Shown piece after piece: positions 1-12,990 of a stretch of DNA of 64,000 nucleotides (positions are counted from its first letter, which is position 1; each line of letters begins with the position of its first letter). The stretch is from Anodontia alba (lineage: Eukaryota > Mollusca > Bivalvia > Lucinida > Lucinidae), in assembly GCA_964016985.1 (NCBI GenBank), contig OZ024826.1:40527070-40591069 (forward strand), given 5' to 3'. The translations under genes and the position numbers were made by a program. The notes under the pieces are model-generated. The model ran no database searches and was not told the origin of the DNA. It worked only from the letters and a program-made list of their open reading frames with translations.

Positions 1-87
1 CCACACATATATCATTTCCATTCTGACAGGCTATCAACAATGGTGAAGCATTATCATCGGCAGTCATATTGACCACATCCTTTTTTC
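1..87 (-). CDS. ASB3-like coding exon 6 (cut by window edge)
   Basis: The acceptor attttcag|gaaaaa matches the phase of exon 5. The exon encodes [20 protein letters not shown] then QNGNDICV before the window edge. This is the start of another ankyrin repeat ([12 protein letters not shown]). Confidence 0.75.
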
Positions 88-3000
88 CTGAAAATTAAAA
101 TCCACTTTAACACTTTCAAATTTCTCAAGTGGACTTTCCCATTCTTGAATTTGGACTTATCCACTGATGCAAATAGGAATTACCATCCAAAATCAAAAGC
201 AGAATGGCAAACAGTGTAGATCCTGATGATGGCTCATTATGAGCCGTCTCATCTGGACCTACATTGTTTGCAAAGGTATTTGTTTTGGTCTGCCGGGCTG
301 AAGGGTTATGGGGAACTGATACTTACAGGGAAGGCAACTCTGTCAAAATTGTTTCTGTCTGAAAGGGACCTACTCTAAAAAACAAGAGGGCTAAAATGGC
401 CCTGTATCGCTCACCTGATTATCAGACAAGTTTGAGTTAAATGGCCTTTTGGACCAAGAGAAAAAGTTCAATGTTGTTTTTCAAAATGGCGGCCATCTTG
501 AATTTTCAATCAGAATGATTTTAGCTACTTTTGATCTACAAGTCACCTCAACACTTCCAATGAAGTTCGAGTCAATTGCCCTTTTGGTTCAGCAGAATAT
601 GTTCAAAACAGATTTTCAACATGGCTGCTAGAGCAACCATCTTGGATTTCAGTTTCTTCCCCCAACCCATCCCCATTCCCATCAAGGTGCTTTGTGGTAA
701 TGATAAATTGTTCTAGCTATTTATATTATTATATGTTACAATTAACCATCATTTATTGCACATATTTAACTAGTTCACCTTTATGCTGAAAAAGGTCCGG
801 GGTGTGTGGGGTGGAGGAGAAACCAACTAGTCAGTTTCAGCATTTGCGGTAGCAGCTATCACCAGAAAATGTAGGCGGGGCCTATTGATTACTGGTCAGC
901 TGTTTATGTTTACCCGGGGTCTGCTAGCTCAGGATGCTACAAAATAATGTATATACTCACTACTAAGTATGAATATGGCAAATAAGATTTAAACTTTACA
1001 TGCCTGGCTTACATGGGACACATATGGTTGTGACTTTTAATGAATTGTACCCAGCAAACAGTGGCTAATTGACATAATTTGTTTATTATATTTTACTTGG
1101 TTCAAAGGAACAGGATTCACAATATATTACATGTTTTAGTGCAATTTCCATTGCTGGAATAAAATTGTAACTGACTACTTAAAATATCTCCCTACATGTT
1201 GCATAAGCTCCTATAAATGCCTATTCATAATGGCTTTTACAATTTTCTTTTTTGAATCATGGAATATGAGTGCAATTTTCTCTGAAGGAATCAAAGATAG
1301 GATAATTTATCTGCTTTTATTGTGATTGCCAACTTACAAGTGGACAGTGTTTGTACTCTAAACGCCAGGTTGCTATGTTTACATCACATGACCAAGGTAA
1401 AAGGTTATATCTAGTTTGAATTTCTCAGCACTTTCAGGTTATTTTATTCAGCTTGTTCGTTTAATAATCTTTTATAACATAATATTTTAGTGTTAGTGTA
1501 TAAAGTAAAGACATGCCTTCTAGCAAAACAAATTTCGTGTATGAAGATTTTCTAGTTCTTTTCTTTTCATTGACAAAGCCTCTGCAATAACAAAATGTAA
1601 AAGTCCTGCACCATTTTGAAATAAGCCCTGCCTACATCCTTTTATAGAACAGGTGAGGGTTGAATGATATACTGCCATCTATTGCACATATATACCGGGG
1701 GGTGGGGGGGGTGGGGGTGGAGGACTAGAAGAAATGGACTGGTTTGGTTCTGCCCCCGGGGGAAGAAACTGACCGGCCTGTTATACAAGGTCAACACTAT
1801 GATGGTCATGCTGAATAAATTAAGATGCTGAGCCCACTTCTAATTTCCAGCCAATCAGATTACTTGATCCAGATTTTTGATAGAAATTCACATACAGTCG
1901 ACTCTCGCTATCTCGAACTTCACGGGACCTAATAAAAATGTTCGAGTTATCAGTAGTTCGAGACAACCAAATTGTGACGTCAAGGTATGACGACTGTTCG
2001 CCTCTCTGTTCGCCAAAACGTGCTTGGAAGGCACATGTATATGGCAATTTAAATAATTTACGCGTATTTCAGTTTACATTGTTACTGTTTGTTTTAGGAG
2101 ATGCAATGGTTCTCTTGGAATAATATCATCAATAAATGTTAAGAATAATAATTTCAAACGTCTCTTGTTGTCTTTTAATACTCTTGCAAATTTGGATTTC
2201 CATATGAGCTATAAATAAATTACTGGTTTCCGGGTTGTGTTAGCTATACGTTACAAACTGGTTTGGATTAGCTCCCTTTCGCATAGACGACTCGATAAAG
2301 AGTTGACTGGTTTCCGCTTTTGCATAAAACGCTTACAATGTTAAGCGGCAGCTGTAAGCTAGTTTGGATCATCTCCCCTAGCATGAATGAACCATCTCAG
2401 CGCGGCAAACTGTAGATCCTGCATAGAAAGCTCGTTATGAACCGTCTCATCTGGACCTACACTACTTGTGCGGGTATCCGTACCAGTCTACAGGGTCGGA
2501 AGGGTTAACATCGGTACCCACGTGTGATTCATCTGTTTGAGGCCGTGCGCGACAACTCCTATCAGAAGACTGCGACTGTCAATGACTCGGATCAGCCTGC
2601 ACGCCACTGAATTTTCCATTATACGCATTAGCCTTATCTGGGCTTACCAAAGAGCACCGCCTGACCAAAGAGTAACAATCGAAGATTCAGACTTAGCTAG
2701 CCTGATCAATACAGGCTGATCTGAGTCGGAACCTGTCGCGCACTGACTTTTCTTGCAGACGCTATATCATTCAGACGGACAGTACTCAATAGTGAAGAAC
2801 ATATCTAAACAATAAATTAAAGAAATTTCGTTGATTAATCTTCCATAACACTATTCTGAGCCGCTTTTTATCTTACAAATCAATGACACGAGACTGTGTT
2901 GAGCGCCGCGTGTCAAACCCGACTCGACACGCACGTGATTTCATAATTACGGATTTTAGACATTGTTTGTGTTGTTTGTAATTACCTGGACAAAGGGGAA

Positions 3001-6000
3001 AATTAAACTATTGATTTATTTATCAATGGCCTATTATGATTTTAATTAACTGAGAGACCGGCGGCGCCGCATCTTACATTTTTTTTCCTTCGTCATGGTC
3101 CGAGTTCGAGATACGCGGTAGTAAAAACTGTGAAAAATATATTCAGGGACTGAAAATGATGGACGAGATAGCCAAAGTGTCGACATAAAAGTAGTTCGAC
3201 ATACGCGAAGCTGAAATACAATAAATACATAGGGAAAATAATCGGGACTTAGAAATCAGTTCGCCATAAGTGATAGGATCGAGATAAGAGGGGTCGAGAT
3301 AACGAGAGTCAACTGTATTTAATGACAAACAGTGCAGATCCAGATCAGCCAACTGATCTGACCTGGATCTGCACTGTTTGCTAAGACAGGGCATGTCCTG
3401 TTAAGCAAGAGAAGGGTTATGGTCATATTGAACTGGTCACTTTACCTAGCCACATCTTTGCTGGACAGGAGTTAACTGTTTCCAAGTTTTCCAGTGTTGA
3501 GGTATCTCTAAAAATAATCTTTATCACTCTCTCAACAACTTCATCAAGATGACATGTTGATGATGTTTTTCTTATGATTCCGAGAAAATAGATTTACTTA
3601 TTTTTCCCAGACTAAAAATTTTGATATTACATGCAAACTATCTCCTACAAAGACAGTTTGCTTGAAGTGTCAAAACCACTACACTGCAAAAAATAAGGAA
3701 AATATTTCAGAATGCTGTCTGCTAAAAATTTTACGCAGCATGCTCGGCGGTAAATGAGTTAGAACTAATTGACTTACCTTGTACTAAAGCTTCATCAAGC
3801 AGCAATTTGAGACAATCAACCTTATCAAACTGTGCAGCAATAAAAACAGGTGTTAGTTTGTGGTCAGAACAAGCACACATATCAGCCTTGTGACAGAGAA
3901 GAAGTTTCGCTATGTCTTTGTCACCATGTGCTACCGCAACATGTAGCGCTGTATCTCCTACAATATAATGTAACATGTTAACCCTAATTATGTGGACTGA
4001 CTTACTTGTGCAAACAGTGTAGACCCAGATCAAACTGCTCCTTTGGAGCAGTTTGATCTGGGTCTACACAGTTTGCCATTTGATATACATATAACATATT
4101 TACTCTACATGTTTGGACAGACAAACCAGTGCAATCAGTGTAGACCCTGATCAAACTGTCACGAGGAGCATTTTGATCTGAGTCTACACTGTTTGCAATT
4201 TGAAAAGCAATATTTGACACTTTCAGTGATAAAATGAGCAAAATTTAGGGTAAAGGAGTTATGGAGTGACACATATCTTGGTTGGTTGGTTGGAGTTTAA
4301 CAGGCCAGTCAACACTATTAAGGTCATGAGGGTTGAGTGCAAGACTATTAGTAACTCAAACATATTTTTGAAACCCTTGTTTAGGGGCAACTTGGACCCC
4401 TTTGTAAACAATGCAAATTTAGGTGCCATTGCTCATACGAGCAATGGCACCTAAATTTTCATTGTTTACAGAAAGAAATGTTGTAATCTTCATAATGCCT
4501 TCATGGTGAGGAGATTAGGTTTGGGGAAAAACAACCATCTGACTTACGCCAGTCTTGTGCTCAACCCTCGATGTCAAGCCAGTCCATCTAAGTAGCCACA
4601 CTTTTTGCTACGCAGGCTTAGTCTTCTAAGTGGATAATCAGTACTTGCGCACATTCTTTTACTAGAAGCAGATCAGCTTGTACATCTACCCAGTATGAAA
4701 ATGGTTCACTTTTTATCCCTCTGGAGAATGGAGAAGGCACACGTGATCAACAAAGGATCTGATCAGACTGTGAGGATGCCTAGGCTGATCCAATTCTTCG
4801 CTGGTCCCACAAGTCTTATTGTAGGTTTTGTCATGCACTGGCTCATATTTCTTATATCTCCAAGAAAAAGGCATGTGATTGTGAATAGTCATTATAGGCA
4901 CATCACTAAGGCATTTCTAATGAGTATCCAACAAGGCACTTCTAATGAGAACCCACAAATATGCTCCATAAAGAATAAGAAAAATATTTGTCAGGATATC
5001 CCCATTATCTAGATCTGTGTGTTTTATCATTACAAAAACACGCCTATTCAAATATATTGAAAATTTTACAAACCAAAAAAGGAAACTTTTCAGATAAAAA
5101 ATTCTGATTTTTTTTATATTTCTGCACAAAACATAGATTGTGGGTACTCATTAGAACTGCCTCGACTGGGCAGTTCTAACATGTACCCACAAGCTCTGTT
5201 TCGGGCAGAAATAAGAAAAAATAATGTATACTCCTGTAAACCCCAGTTTTACTATATAAAAGTGGGATTTACAAGGGGTCAAAATTTTATAGGTATGTTT
5301 TCGTGATGACACTTTGCATGCTTGTTAAAAACTTCAGCAGACAACACTTTGAAATATTTTTCTTATTTTCCTAGAAAATAGAATTTGACACTTCATGCAA
5401 ATTGTCTCCTTAGGAGTTTATCATCTGCTGAATCTGCCCATAGCCTGGTAAGTGTTTAAAGAACCTTGCCATGAGTAGCATCAAGATATGTTTTGGTGGA
5501 GACTTAAGAACAATGTTTCAATGTATACTCCTCTACCAACAGCTGCTGGGTTTTGAAGCTCAACAGACAAAGTTAAAACATTGTTTTGAAATTAAAACAA
5601 AATATTATTTCATGAGCTACATGGGAAAAAGGCCCTTATGCCATACACAAACATTAAAGGTTTAGATGAGCATGCACGTCTGTGCAGTTCGATCTGGACA
5701 TTCTCTTTGCATTGACAAATACTACAAATCCATTGGTTCCATAAGGCATAAGCTCGCCTTGCACTTATGCCCAAGCTGATCCTGGCCTGCATTGTCCACA
5801 AACTGTATTAAGGCCCTTTTATGTGCTGCACACCATTTATTTAGCATTTTATACTACACCTGTATATATATGATGATTGACTTTGCAACCAGCTTCTAAC
5901 AATAGTCTAGCACACTCGTAGTTTCCATAATCACAAGCTGAGGATTAAAAGAAAATATATAATTTATTCAACACTGTTCCTGCTGAACCTGGATATGCCT

Positions 6001-9000
6001 TCCTGTGCAAACAGTGTAGATCCAGATCAGTTGGCTTCTCAGAAGCCAACTGATCTGAATCTGCACTGTTTGTCATTAAGTATGTGAATTTGTATCAACA
6101 ATGTTAACTTGGATCAAATACAGTAATATGATTGGCTGAAAATTAAAAGTGGGCTTGATGTCTTAATTTATTCCGCATGGTAAGTGTTAACACAAAAGGG
6201 ACCTCATAGATACACAAGCCACCTCAAAGAAATGAGCAAAAAGGTGTTTTTTAGGCATATGCAGACAGTGAAAAACCAAATCAGCTTGCACATCAGTGGT
6301 CTACCCAGGGCCTTTGCTGTCCATAGCTCTAGATAAGTTCCTGTTTTGTTTGCAACCAAAAAATAATGTTTTCTCTTATTTTTCCACACTCACAATTTGT
6401 GGATAGTCATAATAAGCACCTCCCTGACCGTTTTAATTTCCTTTCAACATTATTTAAGTCATTTTGAGATGATGATGAAAGGCTCTGTGTAATGAAGCTG
6501 GTAAAGTGATGAGCTGAAATTCTCCTCCAGTGGGATTCAACCTCAGGACCTCGCAATCCAAAGTTGGGAGCGCTAACCACTCAGCCACTCGGACACTTCA
6601 AGACAAGTACTGATAGTCTTCTTATTTGTCCAGGCAAACATGTTTTTTATTTCTTCAGAAAAACATATTTTGTGAGTACTCATTAGAAGTGCCTCAGTGA
6701 GTACCCACAATATATGTTTGCATTGACCCTAGTCCTGGTGAACCCAGATATGTCCTGCCTTTGCAAGCAGTGTAGATCCAGATCAGTTGACTTCTGAAGA
6801 AGCCAACTGATCTGGATCTGCACTGTTTGCAATTCAATGTTTGAATTTGTATCAACAACCTGGACAAAGTAATCTGATTGGCTGAAAACTAGAAGTGGGT
6901 GTGGCATCATTGCTGTCAACTTAGAGAATCAATGGTTACTTCAAAATGTAATGGTGAGAGCAAAAGAACTAAATGATAAGACTGTCAACATGTAAGATGA
7001 TCCACAGAAGCTTGAAATTCGGTCAAAAACACATGTTAAAATGGCCCAAATGGACTATCCTATAAGGCGAGCCAGCTGGCCCAGATCAACTATCCTATAA
7101 GGCAAGCCAGATATTCCTAAAGCAAACTGGCTGAACTACAGTCGACTCTCGTTATCTCGAACTCCAAGGGACTCTCGGAAGTACTTCGAGATATCCGTAG
7201 TTCGACATATCAGGTTTGCAGAATTGAGGAAAAAATAATTTGATTAACCACATTTAACAAACTGATAGGTAATTGGACTTTTGAAGTTAGAGATATATTG
7301 AAAATATTGTGGAAAAGAGGAGAAATTGCTCCTTAGGAGCAATTTCTCCTCTTTTCTACAATATTTTCCATCTGTTGTTAGGTTTTCATATATAGGCAGG
7401 GACCAGATTTTCGCTTCGAGATAAGCGGTTATTCGAGATAAGCGAGGTCGAGATAACGAGAGTCAACTGTATTTGCAAACAGTGGAGACCCTGATAAGAG
7501 GTCGCATTGTGCTGTGTCTGATTTGGGTCTGCACTGTTTGCCAATTAACCTTTTAGGGGTCTCCAGACTGCAATGGGTTAACAAATTTACAAGAATGGGT
7601 ACAGTAAAATGCGGGAATGTTTCATTATATCTCCAAATTAAATGCCATGCACTACATAAGTAAGAAATCAAAAATATGAAACCTGCAGAAGATTAAGTCA
7701 CTTTAAACTTTGGAGAAATGGCTTCCTAGCCACAAATAAAAATAATTTTTGGTAGAGCATGATTATTTCACATGCCAATCTTGTTTTTTCAACAGACAAA
7801 ACTTGTTCCAACATACATTATAGCTCTAGATAAGGCAGTTTTGTTTTTTTCAATGGAAAAGTACTGATATTTTTCTTATTTCTCTACTAAAACATATGTA
7901 GTCATACTCCTTAGAAGCGCCTTGCCAAGGCACTTCTAAGGAGTACCGACAACATATATTGTTTTTTGTGTTTTTCTTTTGTGGAGAAATAAATAAAATA
8001 TTATCTGGAGCTATGAATTACATTATATGTATGAGGTAAAGGTCTGTTTTTGATGATTTTCTTCTGAAACATGTATTTCTGTTATTCCTGTGTAATGACT
8101 GAGTTTGAGTCTTTAGCCAAGTATTTACCATTTGAGTCTTGAGCCACGTATTTACCAATAGTAACACCACATTAACCCATTTACACCTAGCGTCCCATAA
8201 ACGGGAGATTGGCAAACAGCGTAGACCTAGATCAGACACTGCAGAACATGGCATCTGATCAACATCAACAACACTGTTTGCATTAAGTAATGGAATTTCT
8301 ATAAAACATGGCAATAAAAAAACTACCCAGACACACCTTCTTCTGGAAATTGAAGTGTCCAAAAAGTTGTGGTATGAGAGTCCACTCGGCATAAATGGTT
8401 AAAGCTTTCACCCCTGAGTTTCTGAATATTCAATCTTTGAATTTGGGCACAACCATTATTTGTGTTGAGCTTTTATGGCCCTGTCAACCCAGTGGGGGCA
8501 TGTTGAGTGTGGTCAGTTTACCTAACCACACGTTTACTGGGCAGGCTTAGTCCTCTAAGCGGTTAAAAAGTATTGTGCACATTCTTTTGCCAGAAACTGA
8601 CAACTGCCCTTCTTGATGGGCACAACCATTATTCTAAATTGGGGATTTAGTCAAGATCATTAACAAGATGACAAACAGTGTAGATCCAGATGAGACTGCT
8701 CATTATGAACCATCACATCTGGATCTACACTGTTTGCATAGTTACTTGTTTTGGTCTAAAGGAATAAAAGGATTAATTTTGTATACCGTATTTACTCTAA
8801 TAATTGGGACAGACAGGACTGAGCAAACAAACAGTGGAGACCCAGATGCCACAGTTCGCCTCTTACCAAGCAGTTTTTAACCCTTAAAGCGCCAATCACA
8901 ACAATTGTCGTCTGCTTTCTCATCTGATGGTAAGGGTGTGCAAGAGCAACATCATTTTTCCTTGCATGCATCCAACTGTGCATCCAGCTTCTGCCCATCT

Positions 9001-12000
9001 GTCCGTAACACTATCTCCTCCTAAACCATGGATGGATTTGAACCAAACTTGCTACATGATCTCCCCTCATGATAATGGTGTGCAAAAGCAAGTCCATCTG
9101 TCAGTCATGCCACTAGCAACTTAGCAATGAGCATGGGGATTTGCAATGGCGCACCATTTTTATTCTCTTCTAGTTTTTCTTATTTTTCCTAGAAAATAGG
9201 ATCTGACACTTCATGCAGATTGTCTCCTTTCTCCTAAAGAGACAATTTGAATGAAGTGTCAAATCCTATTTTCTAGGCAAACTAAGAAAATATCTGCTGA
9301 ATTAGCCTAGAGAGTTGTAAAGGTTAGCATATCAATAAGTAGTAAAATTAACTTGTTCAAAGTTTTGGACAAGCGTTCTAAGAAGTTAATCCTTGTCCTG
9401 CTGAATACATTAAGATGCCACCCCCACTTCTAATTGTCAGCCAATCAGATTCCTTGATCCAGATTGTTGATATAAATTCACATACTGAATGGCAAACAGT
9501 GCAGATCCAGATCAGCTAGCTTCTTCAAAGCCAATTGCTCTGGATCTACACTGTTTGCAAAGGCAGGGTACAGCAGGGTTCCGCAGGACAAGGGTTAAGG
9601 CATCTCAATATTTACAGTAAATGTTGTACCTTCAAAAAGCGGTGACACCTCCTCATTTGTGCACATGTCCTTGTCGGCTCCCGCTTCGAGCAATCTTCTT
9701 ACACAGTTACTTTTACCTGTACGGCATGCCAGGAGTAGAGCTGTCTCACCTTCAAATGTCTTCCAGTTTATGTCCACTGCTTCTGCAATCATCAAAATAA
9801 GTAGATATTCAGTGCTCCAGGCCCCGAGGTTATAAAACCTTTCATGCTCAACTCAGCTGAGCATGAAGTTTGTCCTGCTAATAAATCTAAAATTACTAAC
9901 AACTGCAAATTCTTTCTTGCGAAATACTACTGAGCACGAAAATTTCTCTGCTAATAAATATAAAAATGCCATCTATTGTTGGCATTTTCATATTTATTAG
10001 CAGAGAAAATTTCAAGCTCAACTAAACTGAGTATGAAAAATTGTTTTGATGGCAAACAAAAATGCAGGAAAAAATATTGCAAATTTGTATACCAGCAGCC
10101 TGGCTGAATGGCTCAAAGCTAACGGGCTTGGGGAATAAGCCCAAAATTTTATTGGTACGCGGACGATTGTTTTGTTTTTAGGTAATTACCTATGATATTT
10201 CATCGTCAGTTGTTCATGTCATACGTTTTCTTGACTGAATTGCTCACGATGCTTTTCTCAAAAACATTCTAATAGTGACATCTTTAATTGACACATAATT
10301 GATGCAAGCTTAAAAGGTAAGTACATATGTTTACATACATATATATAATAAAATCTGTTCTGGAGGTAATAAAATCTGTTCTAAAGGGGATATGTTTTGA
10401 AAGAAAATGCTTCTAATGTAGGTGGGTATACAGAAAATTGCTGTTCTAAAGGGGGATGGGCAAATTCAAAATATTTTGGCTGTAAAAGGATTATCTAGAG
10501 TTATGGCTAAGAAGTATAACAAAACCTCTTTATAACACTATGGCTGGAATTCAAAGCAAAAACTGTGTTAGCTAAACAAGCGTGTTGTTTGTTTGTTAGT
10601 TTATTTGTGTTGAGGTTTTACGGCCCGGTCAACCCAATGGGGTCATGTCGAGCGCGGTCAGTTGACCTAACCACACGTTTACTGGGCAAGCTTAGTCCTC
10701 TAAGCGGTTAACCAGTATTGTGCACATTCTTTCGCCAGAAACTGACAACTGCCCTTCTTGAATCAGCAGAAGGGAGAGAATGACCGTAGAAAACACAAGC
10801 GTGTTGTATCCAAACAAAAATGTATAGCTCATATAGAAAAACGACCATTAATGATCATTTTTTCTATATTATCTATACATTTTTATTTGGATACAACAAA
10901 TTGTATAGAATATATAGAACAAGAGCACTTCAAATCCCTGTAAAATACAGAGTGGAGAGGAAATCAATGCATAATCACTGCCAAATATAACAAAAGGAGA
11001 TAACACCAAAAGTAAGAAAGGCAGAGTTGTCATTCTTTTATGCAACATCTCCTCTTGTCCTGTTCTATATTTCTACGAAGTATCATCAAAATATTCCAAT
11101 GGGTATTCAAGTTGCAGAGTGGATAAGAAGTTTTATCCTGATGCTGACGCCGATGCCAATGCCAACGGGATCCATCCCAAAAACAATATGTCCCCGCACC
11201 CTTGGGTAGTGTGGGGTACATAACGAACCATCTTATAACGAGCTTCCAGTGTATACACCACAACCTCTTTATAACACTATTGTTGGGGTCCATAGCATAA
11301 ACTGTGCTAGTTAAACAACCATGTTATATCCAAACAAAAATGTATAGATTATATTGAAAAATGACCATTTATGGTCATTTTTCAATATAATCTATACATT
11401 TTTGGGATCCATCTTTGAACCGTGTTATCTTAAACCATGCTATAATGAACCGTGTTATAAAGAGGTTGAAGTGTACTTTTTACACAGATGTTACTTGCTT
11501 ACTTGCATAAGGGATCTCATCATGTATTGTTTTTATAGCAACATAAGAATAAAACCAGTACTTCTTAGCTTTCAGCCCTTGTCATGCTGAATAAATTAAG
11601 ATGCAATGCCCACTTCTAATTGGCAGCCAATCAGATTACTTGATCCAGATAGCTGATATAAATTCACATACTGACTGACAAAGAGTGCAGATCCAGATCA
11701 GTAGGCTTCTTCAGAGGCAAACTGATCTGGATCTACACTGTTTGCAAAGGCAGGGCATATCTGGGTTCAGCAGGATTAGGTGGTTAAGGCATGCTGACTT
11801 GGGAATATTCTGATTCCTGGTACTGGATGATGATTTGGTGTTTTACCAGGACTGTAGAATAATCAAATTTTATTACTTGTCCACAAACAAGTCAATGGTC
11901 AAAATCCACGTGTCCCACCAAGATTTACTTGCCCAAAAATTGACATTTTTCTTACTTTTCTAAGAAAACATATGTTGTAGGTACTCAATAGTCTTAACAA

Positions 12001-12897
12001 ACTCACTCTTCCTAGCCAGATTTATGAAGTCCTTGTCCCAGGACAAGTAAACTGAAACTTCTTACTTGTCCTCAGGGAAATGGGATAAGTTGGACATGTC
12101 AGGTATGATATTTCTATAGCCTTGATATTTCCTTTCAACATTATTTAAGTAATATGGAGATGATGAAAGGATGATAATAATATCAAAAGGCTCTGTGAAA
12201 TGGAGGGCTGTACAGTCAAGAGCTGAATTCTGCCTCCAGTGGGATTTTAACCCCAGACCTCGTGATAGGAAGTTGGGAATGCTCAGCCTCAGTCACCCGG
12301 ACATACTGAAATGATCTGTCACCTTGTTTCAGAAGAAGATCTTGACACTCTGAATGACCATAGTATGCAGCCTCATGTAAGGGCATCCATCCTCTGTTGT
12401 CCTTAACATCCACTGCTCTACCTGGAATATAAGGCCAAAACAAAATTTATGGTGAATGGACACATCTTCAGGAAAGGCAAATATGGCTTCAGATAAGGCA
12501 CTATTTTCAACCACAAAGTGCTGATATTTTCTTATTTCTCCACGAAAACATATGATGTGGGTACTCATTAGAAGCACCTCAATAAACACATGTTGTTGGT
12601 ACTCATTAGAAGCACCTCATTGAGGTGCTTCTAATGAGTACCCACAATGAGGTGCTTCTAATGAGTACCCACATCATGTGTTTTCGTGGATTAGAAGCAC
12701 CTCATTGTGGGTACTCATTAGAAGCACCTCATTGAGGTGCTTCTAATGAGTACCCTCAATGAGGTGCTTCTAATGAGTACCCACATGTGTTTATTGAGGT
12801 GCTTCTAATGAGTACCCACATCATATGTTTTCGTGGAAAAAATAAGAAAACGATTTTGTGGATACCCCCTTTTATCTTGACCTATGACATTATATAT

Positions 12898-12990
<93 letters not shown>

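Larger units (their letters stand above)
88..3777 (-). other. Intron 5 of the ASB3-like gene
   Basis: This intron holds a GCAAACAGTG hairpin at 207-271. A dispersed repeat starting near 379 (agagggctaaaatggccctg then tatcgctcacctg) is a phrase common in bivalve DNA. A G-rich run is at 1696-1721. A TTAA-type MITE (about 1797-3420) is split by a pogo-like element at 1895-3315, and a TGTC/TTCATGCAAA hairpin lies at about 3530-3725. I recognise nothing in 650-1680. Confidence 0.6.
3958..5859 (-). other. Intron 4 of the ASB3-like gene
   Basis: This intron contains two core hairpins (4010-4076, 4131-4196), a diverged SINE body (about 4270-4690) interrupted by a small palindrome, part of a 'gacaaaacctacaataag' MITE (about 4690-4850), a family 2 MITE (5028-5308) and a family 5 relic (5320-5440). 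Positions 5620-5820 hold a loose inverted repeat (gcccttatgcc / ggcataag) that I cannot place. Confidence 0.6.
5938..9629 (-). other. Intron 3 of the ASB3-like gene
   Basis: The intron is almost wholly transposon-derived. It contains reversed TTAA-type MITE relics (5960-6192, 6725-6921), a tRNA-related SINE (6436-6598), a pogo-like MITE (7139-7469), core hairpins (7475-7541, 8212-8281, 8671-8737), a family 4 hairpin (about 7800-8010), a SINE copy with 16-bp target duplications (8461-8617), a family 5 MITE (9165-9310) and a TTAA-type MITE (9386-9598). I see nothing recognisable in 6930-7130 or 8880-9160, apart from a partial TTAACCCTTAAAGCGCCAA end at 8877. Confidence 0.65.
9783..12322 (-). 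other. Intron 2 of the ASB3-like gene
   Basis: This intron contains an inverted repeat (9940-10030, from gaaaatttctctgctaataa to ttattagcagagaaaatttc), a TA-type MITE (about 10523-10925) split by a SINE, a related TA-type MITE (11256-11473), a TTAA-type MITE (11576-11787), and a SINE (12129-12304) close to exon 2. I see nothing in 10050-10520 beyond a short duplication of aataaaatctgttct at 10345-10385, nor in 11800-12120. Confidence 0.6.
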
